The translations under genes were made by a program, and so were the position numbers. DNA of 25,686 bases from CAYYJR01 sp964472305 (lineage in GTDB: Bacteria; Armatimonadota; Hebobacteria; CAIYQO01): the NCBI GenBank assembly GCA_964472305.1, contig CAYYJR010000034.1:1-25686 (forward strand), written 5' to 3'. Positions 7,882 to 14,798 of the stretch are shown one piece after another. Under the pieces are notes generated by a model. The model made no database searches. It saw only the letters and a program-made list of their open reading frames with translations, and was not told where the DNA came from. Each line of letters starts with the position of its first letter. Position 1 is the stretch's first letter.

Positions 7882-8077
7882 TCACGCGGTTTTTACGTGC
7901 GGCAGCGCATACTGGAACAGCCACGCATACAGCTCGGGATTCGTGCAAGTCGTGTGCCACACGGCATGGTCGCCTTCCGGGTCGATGGTGACGCGCGGAT
8001 GGCTGTGCGCAGTTATCGCGCGACATACCGCGCGGAACCGCGACAGCGCCCCTGTGGCGGTTGCCGGGTACCGCCGG
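7882..8077 (-). pseudogene. C-terminal remnant of an alpha/beta-hydrolase (PHB-depolymerase/phospholipase-type esterase)
   Basis: On the minus strand, the open frame that continues past the stop of the SUMF gene ends with HPRVTIDPEGDHAVW and NPELYAWLFQ. This matches the extreme C-terminus of dienelactone-hydrolase/PHB-depolymerase-like esterases, where the conserved pattern is G-H-(N/D)-(S/V/A)-W followed by a (N/D)PELY-x-WL-like ending; the His is the catalytic-triad histidine. Only about 45-60 residues are recognisable. The frame has no plausible start of its own: upstream it runs inside the SUMF coding region in another frame, where it no longer looks like protein. It therefore appears to be the tail of a gene whose front was removed, perhaps when the SUMF gene arrived or by deletion. 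It could also be a real but unrecognised small gene; I consider that less likely. Confidence 0.55.
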
Positions 8078-8860
8078 TTATCCGATCTGGTCGGTGGTGA
8101 CGGCACAGCGGAATCCGGTCGTGGGACGGCAATGCGCGGTACGGGTGTAGAGAATATCACATTCAAAACACCGGTAGGTGCAACTGAGATATGCATCAAA
8201 CGCACACTGCCAGGATCCACCGCGCAGGACATGTCCGCTGGCGGTCGGCACTCGACGGGGTGGGGTGCGTGCCGGCTTGCCGTCATACTCGCCTTCCGGA
8301 CTCGCCAGGCACCATTCCCAGATATTGCCGATCATGTCCATCACGCCAAACGGGCTGCGATTGGCCGGATACGTTCCGACCGGTGCCGTGGAAACGGCAT
8401 TGCCGCCATGCACGCAATTATCCGCGACCCAGGTATCTCCCCAGGGCCAGCGACGTCCGTCGACACCGCGCGCCGCCTTCTCCCACTGCGCTTCCGTCGG
8501 GATGGCGGCGTGCGCCCACGCGGCATACCGGGTGATGTCTTGCCAGTTGACGTTCACAATCGGGTGGTCATCCTGCCACCCCCATTCCGGAGCGTCGGGC
8601 ATTGTCTCCTCGGTGGCCAGGCAATACGCGCGATACTGCGCCACCGTGACCGGATACGTATACATCCAGAATCCCGGCAGCCAGACGGAGCGCTGCGGCT
8701 TCTCCTGCGCAAACCATTCAGGACGCCACCCCGGATGCTGCTGAAGAATTAGGGCAATATCGGCATCCGTGGAACCCATCGTGAAATCACCGTCCGGAAT
8801 CCAGACCAGTTCTGCCTGATCCGTCGGGTTTATCATGTGCTCGTTTGCTGTTGAAATCAT
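8078..8860 (-). CDS. SUMF1/formylglycine-generating-enzyme-fold protein, cytoplasmic, Cys-rich C-terminus
   Basis: A 260-residue protein of the sulfatase-modifying-factor domain family. Diagnostic segments are VWIPDGDFTMGS (19-30), FWMYTYPVTVAQYRAYC (64-80), HPIVNVNWQD (99-108), IPTEAQWEKAARG (120-132), FGVMDMIGNIWEWC (171-184), LRGGSW (212-217) and TTGFRCA (248-254). Real formylglycine-generating enzymes carry a copper-binding Cys pair just after GGS. Here Cys219 follows GGSWQ and Cys227 lies seven residues on, not four, with further Cys231 and Cys234. Activation of sulfatases is therefore possible but unproven, and no sulfatase gene is in the window. No signal peptide is present. GAGG lies about 8 nt before the ATG. 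The gene follows the radical-SAM gene by 78 nt on the same strand, so the two may be co-transcribed. Confidence 0.85.
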   Translation of the reverse strand: MISTANEHMINPTDQAELVWIPDGDFTMGSTDADIALILQQHPGWRPEWFAQEKPQRSVWLPGFWMYTYPVTVAQYRAYCLATEETMPDAPEWGWQDDHPIVNVNWQDITRYAAWAHAAIPTEAQWEKAARGVDGRRWPWGDTWVADNCVHGGNAVSTAPVGTYPANRSPFGVMDMIGNIWEWCLASPEGEYDGKPARTPPRRVPTASGHVLRGGSWQCAFDAYLSCTYRCFECDILYTRTAHCRPTTGFRCAVTTDQIG

Positions 8861-8938
8861 CGTCTATTCCTCATGCCCCTGCTGCCCAAGAGAACGACAG
8901 AGCAGGATACAGGGACGGCGCGTTGAGTCGGCAGGCGT

Positions 8939-10435
8939 TCAGGCATTGCCCCCAATCCAGTGCTGCGCAAAGCATTTGCGAAAGTGAAAGCCATAAGCGG
9001 CAAGCTCAATGGCGAGAGGGAGGAGGCGCGGATGCCGGAAAAGGGACCAGAACACCAGGCGCCAGAATTGCCCGCGTTCCTGTTCGCGCAATCCCAGCAC
9101 CCAGGCGCACCGGACACCGGCGAAAACGCTGGTAAGCGCACCGTGCGTCAGGCAGGATGAGGCGGGGTGAAAGTCGTGCAGGAAGGCTTTCACGCGCGCA
9201 TAATAGGTACGCGGGGCATAGATGGATTCGATGATGCGGCGATACCCCTGCAGGAGTGTGTCCGCATTCATGGTCGGAATGAAGTTGAGCGTGCAATCCG
9301 TATTGTCGCCGCTCATGTTGCCGGTCAAGCGTCCTTCGTCCTGCAGGCGCCGATACAGGCGCGTTCCCCGCGGGGCGTTTAACAAGCCCACCATGGCTGT
9401 GACGATGCCGCTTTCCTGAATGAAGCGCGTCATGCGATCAAAGATGGATGTGGGATCGCTGTCAAAACCGACGATGAATCCCGCCTGCACCTGCAATCCG
9501 GCCTGCTGAATCGTCTTGATTCCGGCGATGAGATCGCGATGCGTATTGGGGATTTTGTTACACTCTACCAGGCTCTCGTCATTCGGCGATTCAATGCCGA
9601 TGAAGGCCGTGGTGAACCCGGCTTGGGTCATCAGCGCTAGCAACGCCTGGTCATCCGCGAGGTTCAACGAAACCTGCGCGTTGAATATGAAGGGGGAGCG
9701 CCGTCGTGCCATCCAGGCGATAATGGCCGGAAGCACCTCGGTTTTCACCCGGTGTTTATTGCCGATGAAATTGTCATCGACAAAAAAGACGTGTCCCCGT
9801 CCGTCAAGTCGATAAAGTGCATCCAGTTCGGCGAGAATCTGCGCGGTGTCTTTCAGGCGGGGCACTCGTCCGAAGAGCGCGGTGATGTTGCAGAATTCGC
9901 AGTCGAAGGGGCAGCCGCGCGAGAGTTGAATGCTTAATGCGGCATAATACCGGGGATGAATCAAATCCCAGCGCGGAACCGGCGTGTGCCGCAGGTTTGC
10001 CATCTCGGGTGAGGTGTAGCAATGCCGTGCGGCGCCCCGGTGGAAATCCGCTAGAAATTGCGGCAGCGTGACTTCGGCTTCATTCAGCACCAGATAGTCG
10101 ACGTCCGCGAATTCGTCAGGGGTGGACGTGAATAACGGACCGCCGGCGAGGATCGGCACGCCGAGGGCGTTGCAGCGCTCGATCACCGCACGCACGGAAC
10201 GGGTTTGGATCGACATTGCGCTGACGCATACTAACTCCGCCCAGCGCAGATCGGCATCATCGAGCGGTGTCACATTCATATCCACCAACCGTAACTCCCA
10301 GTCCGCAGGGAGCATGGCCGCGACCGTCAGCAAGCCCAACGGGGGATAGGCTGCTCGCTTCCCGATAAACTTCAAGGCGTAGGTGAAATTCCAAAAAGTG
10401 TTGGGATATTCCGGATATACCAGTAATGCTCTCAT
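8939..10435 (-). CDS. B12-binding-domain radical SAM protein, HpnR-like (DUF4070)
   Basis: A 498-residue protein whose N-terminal third is a cobalamin-binding-like Rossmann region (about 1-130; YPPLGLLTVAAMLP, LAGGPLFTS, YLVLNEAEVTLP). A radical SAM core follows with the CPFDCEFC motif (Cys175, Cys179, Cys182), then FFVDDNFIGN, FIGIESPN and AGFIVGFDSD. The C-terminus (NFIPTMNADTLLQGYRRI) fits DUF4070. The closest characterised relative I recognise is HpnR, the hopanoid C-3 methylase. That name cannot be transferred on sequence alone, since many DUF4070 proteins occur without hopanoids and no squalene-hopene cyclase is visible here. The preferred start is the ATG at 10435, preceded by GGAGG with a 5-nt spacer; an upstream GTG at 10447 would overlap that site. 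It probably methylates or rearranges a lipid or natural product. Confidence 0.85.
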   Translation of the reverse strand: MRALLVYPEYPNTFWNFTYALKFIGKRAAYPPLGLLTVAAMLPADWELRLVDMNVTPLDDADLRWAELVCVSAMSIQTRSVRAVIERCNALGVPILAGGPLFTSTPDEFADVDYLVLNEAEVTLPQFLADFHRGAARHCYTSPEMANLRHTPVPRWDLIHPRYYAALSIQLSRGCPFDCEFCNITALFGRVPRLKDTAQILAELDALYRLDGRGHVFFVDDNFIGNKHRVKTEVLPAIIAWMARRRSPFIFNAQVSLNLADDQALLALMTQAGFTTAFIGIESPNDESLVECNKIPNTHRDLIAGIKTIQQAGLQVQAGFIVGFDSDPTSIFDRMTRFIQESGIVTAMVGLLNAPRGTRLYRRLQDEGRLTGNMSGDNTDCTLNFIPTMNADTLLQGYRRIIESIYAPRTYYARVKAFLHDFHPASSCLTHGALTSVFAGVRCAWVLGLREQERGQFWRLVFWSLFRHPRLLPLAIELAAYGFHFRKCFAQHWIGGNA

Positions 10436-10637
10436 GATCGCCTCCACGCGTGGATTACAAGCGAGATGCCTGGTGTCTCACCCGAGACGCGGGAAACGCG
10501 GATCCGCGCGATTCCAAGACCAGGCAACGATCAGGAGCAGAAGGGGATTGGGTGATGCGAATGCGACAGCCAGGTGGGAACATCAGCATCCACTCGATTC
10601 CGAGGAGCAGGTGATCGAATTCAATTGTCCACTAATC

Positions 10638-10643
10638 ATTATA
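10638..10643 (-). promoter_or_regulatory. Extended -10 promoter element for the radical-SAM gene
   Basis: On the minus strand the sequence reads TGGTATAAT, a perfect -10 hexamer with the TGn extension. No good -35 is seen 16-18 bp upstream. It lies just after the glgC stop and about 200 nt before the radical-SAM start, leaving a long leader. This suggests that glgC and the radical-SAM gene are at least partly separate transcripts. Confidence 0.5.
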
Positions 10644-10707
10644 CCACAAAAATGCCAAACGACTCGTTACCGGGAATCCGACTATTTCGCGGGCATCCCT
10701 TGCCGGT

Positions 10708-12021
10708 TTATATCCGCGTGCCGGATGGGATGACCGCATTATTGGGAATGATCACAATGCCGTCGCGGACGTAATAATCCGTGCCATCTTCATCCGGCTG
10801 TCCGGTATGATCAGTGATGATGACGTTATGCCCGATGCAGGCATTCTTATCAATGATCGCTCGCGTGAGATGACAATTTCGTCCCACGCCGCGCGGAAGG
10901 ATGTCGGTGATATCATCCTGACCTGCGGTGAGCGATGACAGCAGCGAACGAATGCGATGGGCGGGACCGTAGTTATCCTGCCCAAGCATCACCACCTGAT
11001 CCAATACGCTATCCCGTCGAATGACCGAGCGCATGCCAATCACGGAACGGTTGATGCGGGATTGCCGGATGAAACACCCCTCGCTGATGGTGCTGCGGGC
11101 GATGTCGACGTCGTCCAGTTTGGTGTTCGGGATGAAATGCGGCTGTGTAAAGACCGGTTCGCCTTCGTCATAGAAGTCAAAGAGTGGCTCCCAGGAGGTA
11201 ATATCCAGGTTTGCTTGAAAATACGAACGAATCGTGCCGACATCAACCCAGTAGCCGACGAACGGATGGACATAGACTGATAGATGCTGTACGCACCAGG
11301 GGATGACATGCTTTCCGAAATCATCCATCTCATTATCGAGTGCCAGTCGTAACTGATCGTCATTGAATACGTAAATCCCCATCGACGCCAGGACGACCGG
11401 ACCGTTAATGTGGATGCCAAAAGGTGCAAGGTCTTCCCCGGGGATAATCAGATCATCCAATTGTTGTGGAGTCGGTTTTTCGACAAAATCAATAACGCGG
11501 AAGTTCGCGTCGATTTTCATCAGACCGAAGCCCCCGGCCTCTTCGGGACGTTTTGGCGTGACCGCGAGCGTCACCTGTGCGTCCAGATGTGCATGGGCAG
11601 CCAGAATATCCTGATAATCCATTCGATAGACCTGGTCGCCGGATAAGATAAGCACATGCGAATATGATGGATCGTTCAGATGCCAGAGATTCCGACGAAC
11701 CGCATCCGCCGTACCCTGGTACCAGGTGGTGTTATACGGGTTTTGTTCCGCGGCCATGATATCGATGAAGCCATGCGAAAAATGATCCAATCGGTACGCC
11801 TGTTGAATATGGCGATGGAGGGAATGGCTGTTGAATTGCGTTAACACCGAGATATGGGCGATACCGGAATTCAGACAGTTACTGAGCGGCACATCGATCA
11901 AGCGGTACTTGCCCGCGAACGGCACGGCCGGTTTAGCGCGATCCTTCGTCAAGGGGAATAATCGTGTGCCGGCTCCTCCTCCGAGGATCAGGGCATAGAC
12001 GGAACGGGGATCAATTGACAA
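10708..12021 (-). CDS. glgC: Glucose-1-phosphate adenylyltransferase (ADP-glucose pyrophosphorylase)
   Basis: A 437-residue enzyme that makes ADP-glucose from ATP and glucose-1-phosphate, the committed step of bacterial glycogen synthesis. The nucleotide-binding signature GGGAGTRLFPLTKDRAKPAVP spans residues 14-34. YRLIDVPLSNCLNSGI follows at 39-54, WYQGTADAVRRNLW at 100-113, SGDQVYRMDY at 127-136, and the sugar-phosphate loop FVEKP near 179-183. The C-terminal third (from about 300) is the left-handed beta-helix typical of the family, with repeated isoleucine-rich turns. The length equals that of the cyanobacterial/plant-type subfamily. Translation most likely begins at a TTG (12019-12021), as GAAGG lies 5-6 nt ahead; no in-frame ATG is better placed. 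No other glycogen gene is adjacent. Confidence 0.95.
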   Translation of the reverse strand: MSIDPRSVYALILGGGAGTRLFPLTKDRAKPAVPFAGKYRLIDVPLSNCLNSGIAHISVLTQFNSHSLHRHIQQAYRLDHFSHGFIDIMAAEQNPYNTTWYQGTADAVRRNLWHLNDPSYSHVLILSGDQVYRMDYQDILAAHAHLDAQVTLAVTPKRPEEAGGFGLMKIDANFRVIDFVEKPTPQQLDDLIIPGEDLAPFGIHINGPVVLASMGIYVFNDDQLRLALDNEMDDFGKHVIPWCVQHLSVYVHPFVGYWVDVGTIRSYFQANLDITSWEPLFDFYDEGEPVFTQPHFIPNTKLDDVDIARSTISEGCFIRQSRINRSVIGMRSVIRRDSVLDQVVMLGQDNYGPAHRIRSLLSSLTAGQDDITDILPRGVGRNCHLTRAIIDKNACIGHNVIITDHTGQPDEDGTDYYVRDGIVIIPNNAVIPSGTRI

Positions 12022-12258
12022 TATTACCTTCTTTTACTGCCGTGCTCATTAAAAGCTTGCGGTAGGTCTGTGCGCGTCCGGTGGGATGCTGCGCATTCCC
12101 GCGCAGACGTGCACCGCGAGGGAGCAGCATCGGCGCTGTTTATCCGATGGTCGAGGTGTGCGGGCGAGATTTCCGGCGTTCGTGTCGGGCATTAACTTAA
12201 CTATTCGCTGTTAGTTCGCATGTTCCTGCCGACGCGCAGGAAACAAGTTTCGGTATAA

Positions 12259-12288
12259 TTGGTCAATCGTGATCTTTTCTGGTATTAT
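12259..12288 (+). promoter_or_regulatory. Sigma-70-type promoter for the zinc-ribbon gene
   Basis: TTGGTC (12259-12264), an 18-bp spacer, and TATTAT (12283-12288) with an upstream TGG that makes an extended -10. Transcription would start near 12295. The good -10 and correct orientation support it; not tested. Confidence 0.5.
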
Positions 12289-12294
12289 AGATAT

Positions 12295-12307
12295 GGGGAA
12301 ATTCCCC
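12295..12307 (+). promoter_or_regulatory. Palindrome at the predicted transcription start, candidate operator
   Basis: GGGGAAATTCCCC is a 6-bp inverted repeat around a central A, placed 6 bp after the -10 hexamer. The position fits a repressor site or a 5'-end hairpin. No regulator can be named. Confidence 0.35.
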
Positions 12308-12431
12308 ACAGACCGACAAAGATATGCTTGATTTGGCCCCGTTCCGGTTGTTCTCGCTCCGAGTAGTACATCCCGTCACGCCTTCCAGATCACCACACCG
12401 ATGCGGACTGATTTTGGAAGGAGTAGATAAA

Positions 12432-12755
12432 ATGAGCTACACAGACAAAACCCTGACTTGCCGCGATTGCGGCCGTGGTTTCGTATTCACCACTGGTGAG
12501 CAGGAGTTCCACGCCCAGAAAGGATTTACCAACACCCCGGGGCGTTGCCCGGATTGCCGCGCCCAGCGCAAAGCGCAGGACGGCTATAGTAGCGGCAACG
12601 GGCGACACGATGGCGTCCGCGAGATGCACAGCGCCACCTGCGCCACCTGTGGGAAATCCTGCCAGGTACCATTCCGGCCGAACGGGGCAAAACCCGTCTA
12701 CTGTTCGGATTGTTTCCAGGGACAGCGTAGCACCAGCAGCAGTTCACGCTGGTAA
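12432..12755 (+). CDS. Double zinc-ribbon protein (zinc-ribbon plus CxxC-x17-CxxC)
   Basis: A 107-residue protein with two separate four-Cys modules. The N-terminal module TLTCRDC...RCPDC uses Cys10, Cys13, Cys39 and Cys42, with the typical GEQEFHAQKGFTNTPGRCPDCRAQRK context of the 'probable zinc-ribbon' family. The C-terminal module uses Cys70, Cys73, Cys91 and Cys94 with exactly 17 residues between the pairs and a conserved VPFRP core. Both should bind Zn. The family is common in Chloroflexota and related phyla and has no firm function; nucleic-acid or protein binding is a guess. The ATG at 12432 was chosen over an upstream in-frame ATG (12324) because of GGAAGGAG at 12415-12422. The protein ends in a Ser-rich tail. 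Confidence 0.85.
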   Translation: MSYTDKTLTCRDCGRGFVFTTGEQEFHAQKGFTNTPGRCPDCRAQRKAQDGYSSGNGRHDGVREMHSATCATCGKSCQVPFRPNGAKPVYCSDCFQGQRSTSSSSRW

Positions 12756-12778
12756 TACTGCCATCCCTACTGGCACCG

Positions 12779-12811
12779 CCCTCGCACCGCGGCACTGCCG
12801 TGGTGCGAGGG
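12779..12811 (+). terminator. Long near-perfect stem-loop after the zinc-ribbon gene
   Basis: The left arm at 12779-12793 (CCCTCGCACCGCGGC) pairs with the right arm at 12797-12811 through 15 bp including one G-U, around the loop ACT. It starts 24 nt after the zinc-ribbon stop. It lacks a downstream T run, so it may terminate partially or stabilise the upstream mRNA. The next gene starts 36 nt later. Confidence 0.6.
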
Positions 12812-12846
12812 TGGATGATACCCAGTGCACGCCGGAAAGGCCAATT

Positions 12847-13179
12847 ATGCGTATAACACGATATAACGCACAGGCCATTGGGAAGATGGTTTCCATGCGT
12901 TGCCGCCGCAGCCCGTCCAATCGCGACATGATTGTGATCGACAACGAGAAACTCGATCAGGTTTATCTCTATGAGTATGCCGACCTCGGCGACGTCATGA
13001 TCTTTTTACAGGATGTCATGAACATCGACATCGTCGCCTCGCCGCACCCGCCCATCACCTACAAATTCCTCGTCAACCACCAGACTACCGGTTCCATTTA
13101 TCAAATCGCCCATGAGGATGATGAGAATCGCGATGACTTCCACGCCTTTTTCGCCCCACGGGAATCCGAGGAAGACTGA
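12847..13179 (+). CDS. Hypothetical protein, 110 residues
   Basis: I do not recognise this protein. It begins MRITRYNAQAIGKMVSMRCRR and ends with an acidic tail rich in Asp and Glu (HEDDENRDDFHAFFAPRESEED). The middle (LDQVYLYEYADLGDVMIFLQDVMNIDIVASPHPPITYKFLV) looks like a compact alpha/beta domain. There is no signal peptide or membrane segment. AAAGG sits about 6 nt before the ATG at 12847, and this start is preferred over an upstream ATG in the same frame that lies inside the zinc-ribbon gene. It lies between the zinc-ribbon gene and another small unknown gene on the same strand. Confidence 0.65.
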   Translation: MRITRYNAQAIGKMVSMRCRRSPSNRDMIVIDNEKLDQVYLYEYADLGDVMIFLQDVMNIDIVASPHPPITYKFLVNHQTTGSIYQIAHEDDENRDDFHAFFAPRESEED

Positions 13180-13192
13180 TGGCGTCAACATC

Positions 13193-13221
13193 TTGCACAT
13201 ACTGACCTGGTTGAGGATTAT
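13193..13221 (+). promoter_or_regulatory. Candidate promoter for the hypothetical gene at 13278
   Basis: TTGCAC (13193-13198), a 17-bp spacer, and GATTAT (13216-13221). The leader would be about 50 nt. A moderate match to the sigma-70 consensus. Confidence 0.35.
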
Positions 13222-13277
13222 AACGAAAATGCGCTGCCGCGACATCATGATTTGGCAGCAAGGAAGGCCGTGATGTC

Positions 13278-13709
13278 ATGGAAGCTTCCGTGATCGCGAT
13301 CTATTACTATGATGGCAACTATTATCTGCCGACATGTGTGCGCTCGCTGGAAGGCATGACCGGTTTTACCGAGCCCATCGCCATCATTCCGGCGGATGAT
13401 CGCGCGGCACTGGCGGAAGCGATCGAATTGCGCGCGATCGCCGGCAATGCGATATTATCCCGGGCCGACTTCCGTGCCACTTCGGACACCGTGCTGCTTG
13501 CCGCGATGCGCCTGACTATCCGGTTGCACTTCTATACCGGGACACAACGCTGGTCCATAGTCGAGGACAACGGCGCCTACACTCTTATCCCCTTCAAACC
13601 CGCGCCTATCCGCGGCGTCGTCGAAGACGTCGCGCATGCCGTATCGTTGAATCCTGCGACCTTTGCCGTCGAAGCAACCGACTTGATCAACGCACAGCGC
13701 GGAGGGTAA
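13278..13709 (+). CDS. Hypothetical protein, 143 residues
   Basis: Not recognised. It is soluble-looking, with a Tyr-rich start (MEASVIAIYYYDGNYYLPTCV), an Ala-rich central helix region (ADDRAALAEAIELRAIAG), then RWSIVEDNGAYTLIPFKPAP, and it ends with LINAQRGG. No signal peptide, membrane helix or metal-binding cluster is present. AAGGAAGG lies at 13260-13267, about 10 nt before the ATG. The gene converges with the EamA-type transporter on the opposite strand, the two stops being 9 nt apart, and no clear terminator is visible between them. Confidence 0.65.
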   Translation: MEASVIAIYYYDGNYYLPTCVRSLEGMTGFTEPIAIIPADDRAALAEAIELRAIAGNAILSRADFRATSDTVLLAAMRLTIRLHFYTGTQRWSIVEDNGAYTLIPFKPAPIRGVVEDVAHAVSLNPATFAVEATDLINAQRGG

Positions 13710-13718
13710 TCCGAGGAA

Positions 13719-14669
13719 TCAGTGCGGGTGCCCGCTGGTGAGCGCGAGGACGATGGCGCAGAGGGTTAACACGGCGCCGATGGTACGGTAGAGGTAAGCG
13801 TGCCAGCCCACCCGTTCTACTTCACTGTGGTGCCCCAGCACCAGCAGCGCCATCAGCAATATCACCAGCAGGTTGCGCGCGTTGTAGAGGATGTTGATCT
13901 GCGTGATCTGTTTGCCCAGCGAGAAAGCGGTGAAGAACGCGTATTGATACGCGAACGCCGACAGTGCACTAAGCCACAGTGCCCACTGCGTGGGCCGCAG
14001 CACGCCCAACGCGCTGACGCGCATCAAGCTGAAGTCGCCCATCATGGGGGAGCGCAACAGGGAAAGCACCAGCAAGCCGCACAACGCCAGAATCCCCTGC
14101 AACGAGAGTACGTAACTGGTGACGCCCCAACTACTGCCTTGCCAGAGATTGAGCGCCTGTTTCAGCAGCAGGTCGGAGATGGAGAAGACGCCCGCCGCTG
14201 CTATCATCATGAGTACGCCCGGCCGCAACAGGTGGTATGGCCGCAGGTTCCAGCGATCTGTCTGGCTGATGAACGCGAGGCCGATTACACTGATCACGGC
14301 GGCCGCCCAAATGCCGGGGGTGACGGCTTTATCGAGCAGCAGCGGTTCCAGCAAGGCGAGGAAGATGACCTTCACTCCCAGCATCGGCACCACCACCGAG
14401 GCATCTTCGCGCACCAGCGCCCCCATCATCAACGCGAAGCCGAGTAGCCCGATGATGACTACTGCCCACACGTAGGGCATCGCCACGGCTACCGGAGCAA
14501 CGTGTCCACCCAGGATGCCGACGACGGCAATCACGCCGCAGATCCCCTGGAGGAGAAATGCCGCCGGCAGCGCGTGAATCTTTCCATCGGCCACCAGAAA
14601 CTTCGTTGCCACGTTGTGCACGCTGTTCAGGAAAGCCGCGAGGAAGGTGGCCAGAAATACCCATTCCAT
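13719..14669 (-). CDS. EamA/DMT-superfamily membrane transporter
   Basis: A 316-residue integral membrane protein with about ten hydrophobic segments in two halves of five, as in drug/metabolite transporters of the EamA type. The first half runs from WVFLATFLAAFLNSVHNVATKF to LGFALMMGALVREDASVVVPMLGVKVIFLALLEPLLL, and the second from PGVLMMIAAAGVFSISDLLLKQAL to YRTIGAVLTLCAIVLAL. The Val-Val-Val-Pro and related Pro/Gly motifs at half ends suit the family. It probably exports or imports a small metabolite; the substrate is unknown. The start has no good Shine-Dalgarno sequence. A possible minus-strand promoter (ATGACG, 17-bp spacer, TATTAT) overlaps the plus-strand promoter of the divergent gene at 14799. 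Confidence 0.82.
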   Translation of the reverse strand: MEWVFLATFLAAFLNSVHNVATKFLVADGKIHALPAAFLLQGICGVIAVVGILGGHVAPVAVAMPYVWAVVIIGLLGFALMMGALVREDASVVVPMLGVKVIFLALLEPLLLDKAVTPGIWAAAVISVIGLAFISQTDRWNLRPYHLLRPGVLMMIAAAGVFSISDLLLKQALNLWQGSSWGVTSYVLSLQGILALCGLLVLSLLRSPMMGDFSLMRVSALGVLRPTQWALWLSALSAFAYQYAFFTAFSLGKQITQINILYNARNLLVILLMALLVLGHHSEVERVGWHAYLYRTIGAVLTLCAIVLALTSGHPH

Positions 14670-14752
14670 CGTACGGTATCAATACGCCGTCGCCGAATCG
14701 CTCTCCTGCAAAAACCGCAAAGTGGGCATGTCCCGGTGAAGGGAGATTGTAG

Positions 14753-14758
14753 TATAAT
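14753..14758 (+). promoter_or_regulatory. -10 element of a probable bidirectional promoter
   Basis: A perfect TATAAT at 14753-14758 lies 41 nt before the plus-strand start at 14799. The reverse complement of the same stretch gives TATTATACT, usable by the divergent transporter gene. The plus-strand -35 is poor, so an activator or other help may be needed. Confidence 0.45.
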
Positions 14759-14798
14759 AGAGCAGACGGATAAGTTCGTCATACTGGAGGAAGCTCGT

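Larger units (their letters stand above)
12022..12431. other. 410-bp divergent intergenic region between glgC and the zinc-ribbon gene
   Basis: No convincing gene. It contains a 7-bp inverted repeat TTCCTGC/GCAGGAA (12223-12242), a plus-strand promoter (12259-12288), a palindrome at the expected start site (12295-12307), and a leader of about 130 nt with ribosome binding site GGAAGGAG (12415-12422). I could not find a clear promoter for glgC on the minus strand. Confidence 0.5.

Noticed and set aside
7856..8752. Plus-strand frame of 298 codons opposite the SUMF gene and esterase remnant.
   Set aside because: The minus strand carries clear SUMF motifs throughout; the plus translation has none and is Arg/Cys/Pro-rich.
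12009..12046. Twelve-codon leader peptide before glgC on the minus strand.
   Set aside because: It has no ribosome binding site and no regulatory codon run; kept only as a side note on the TTG start.
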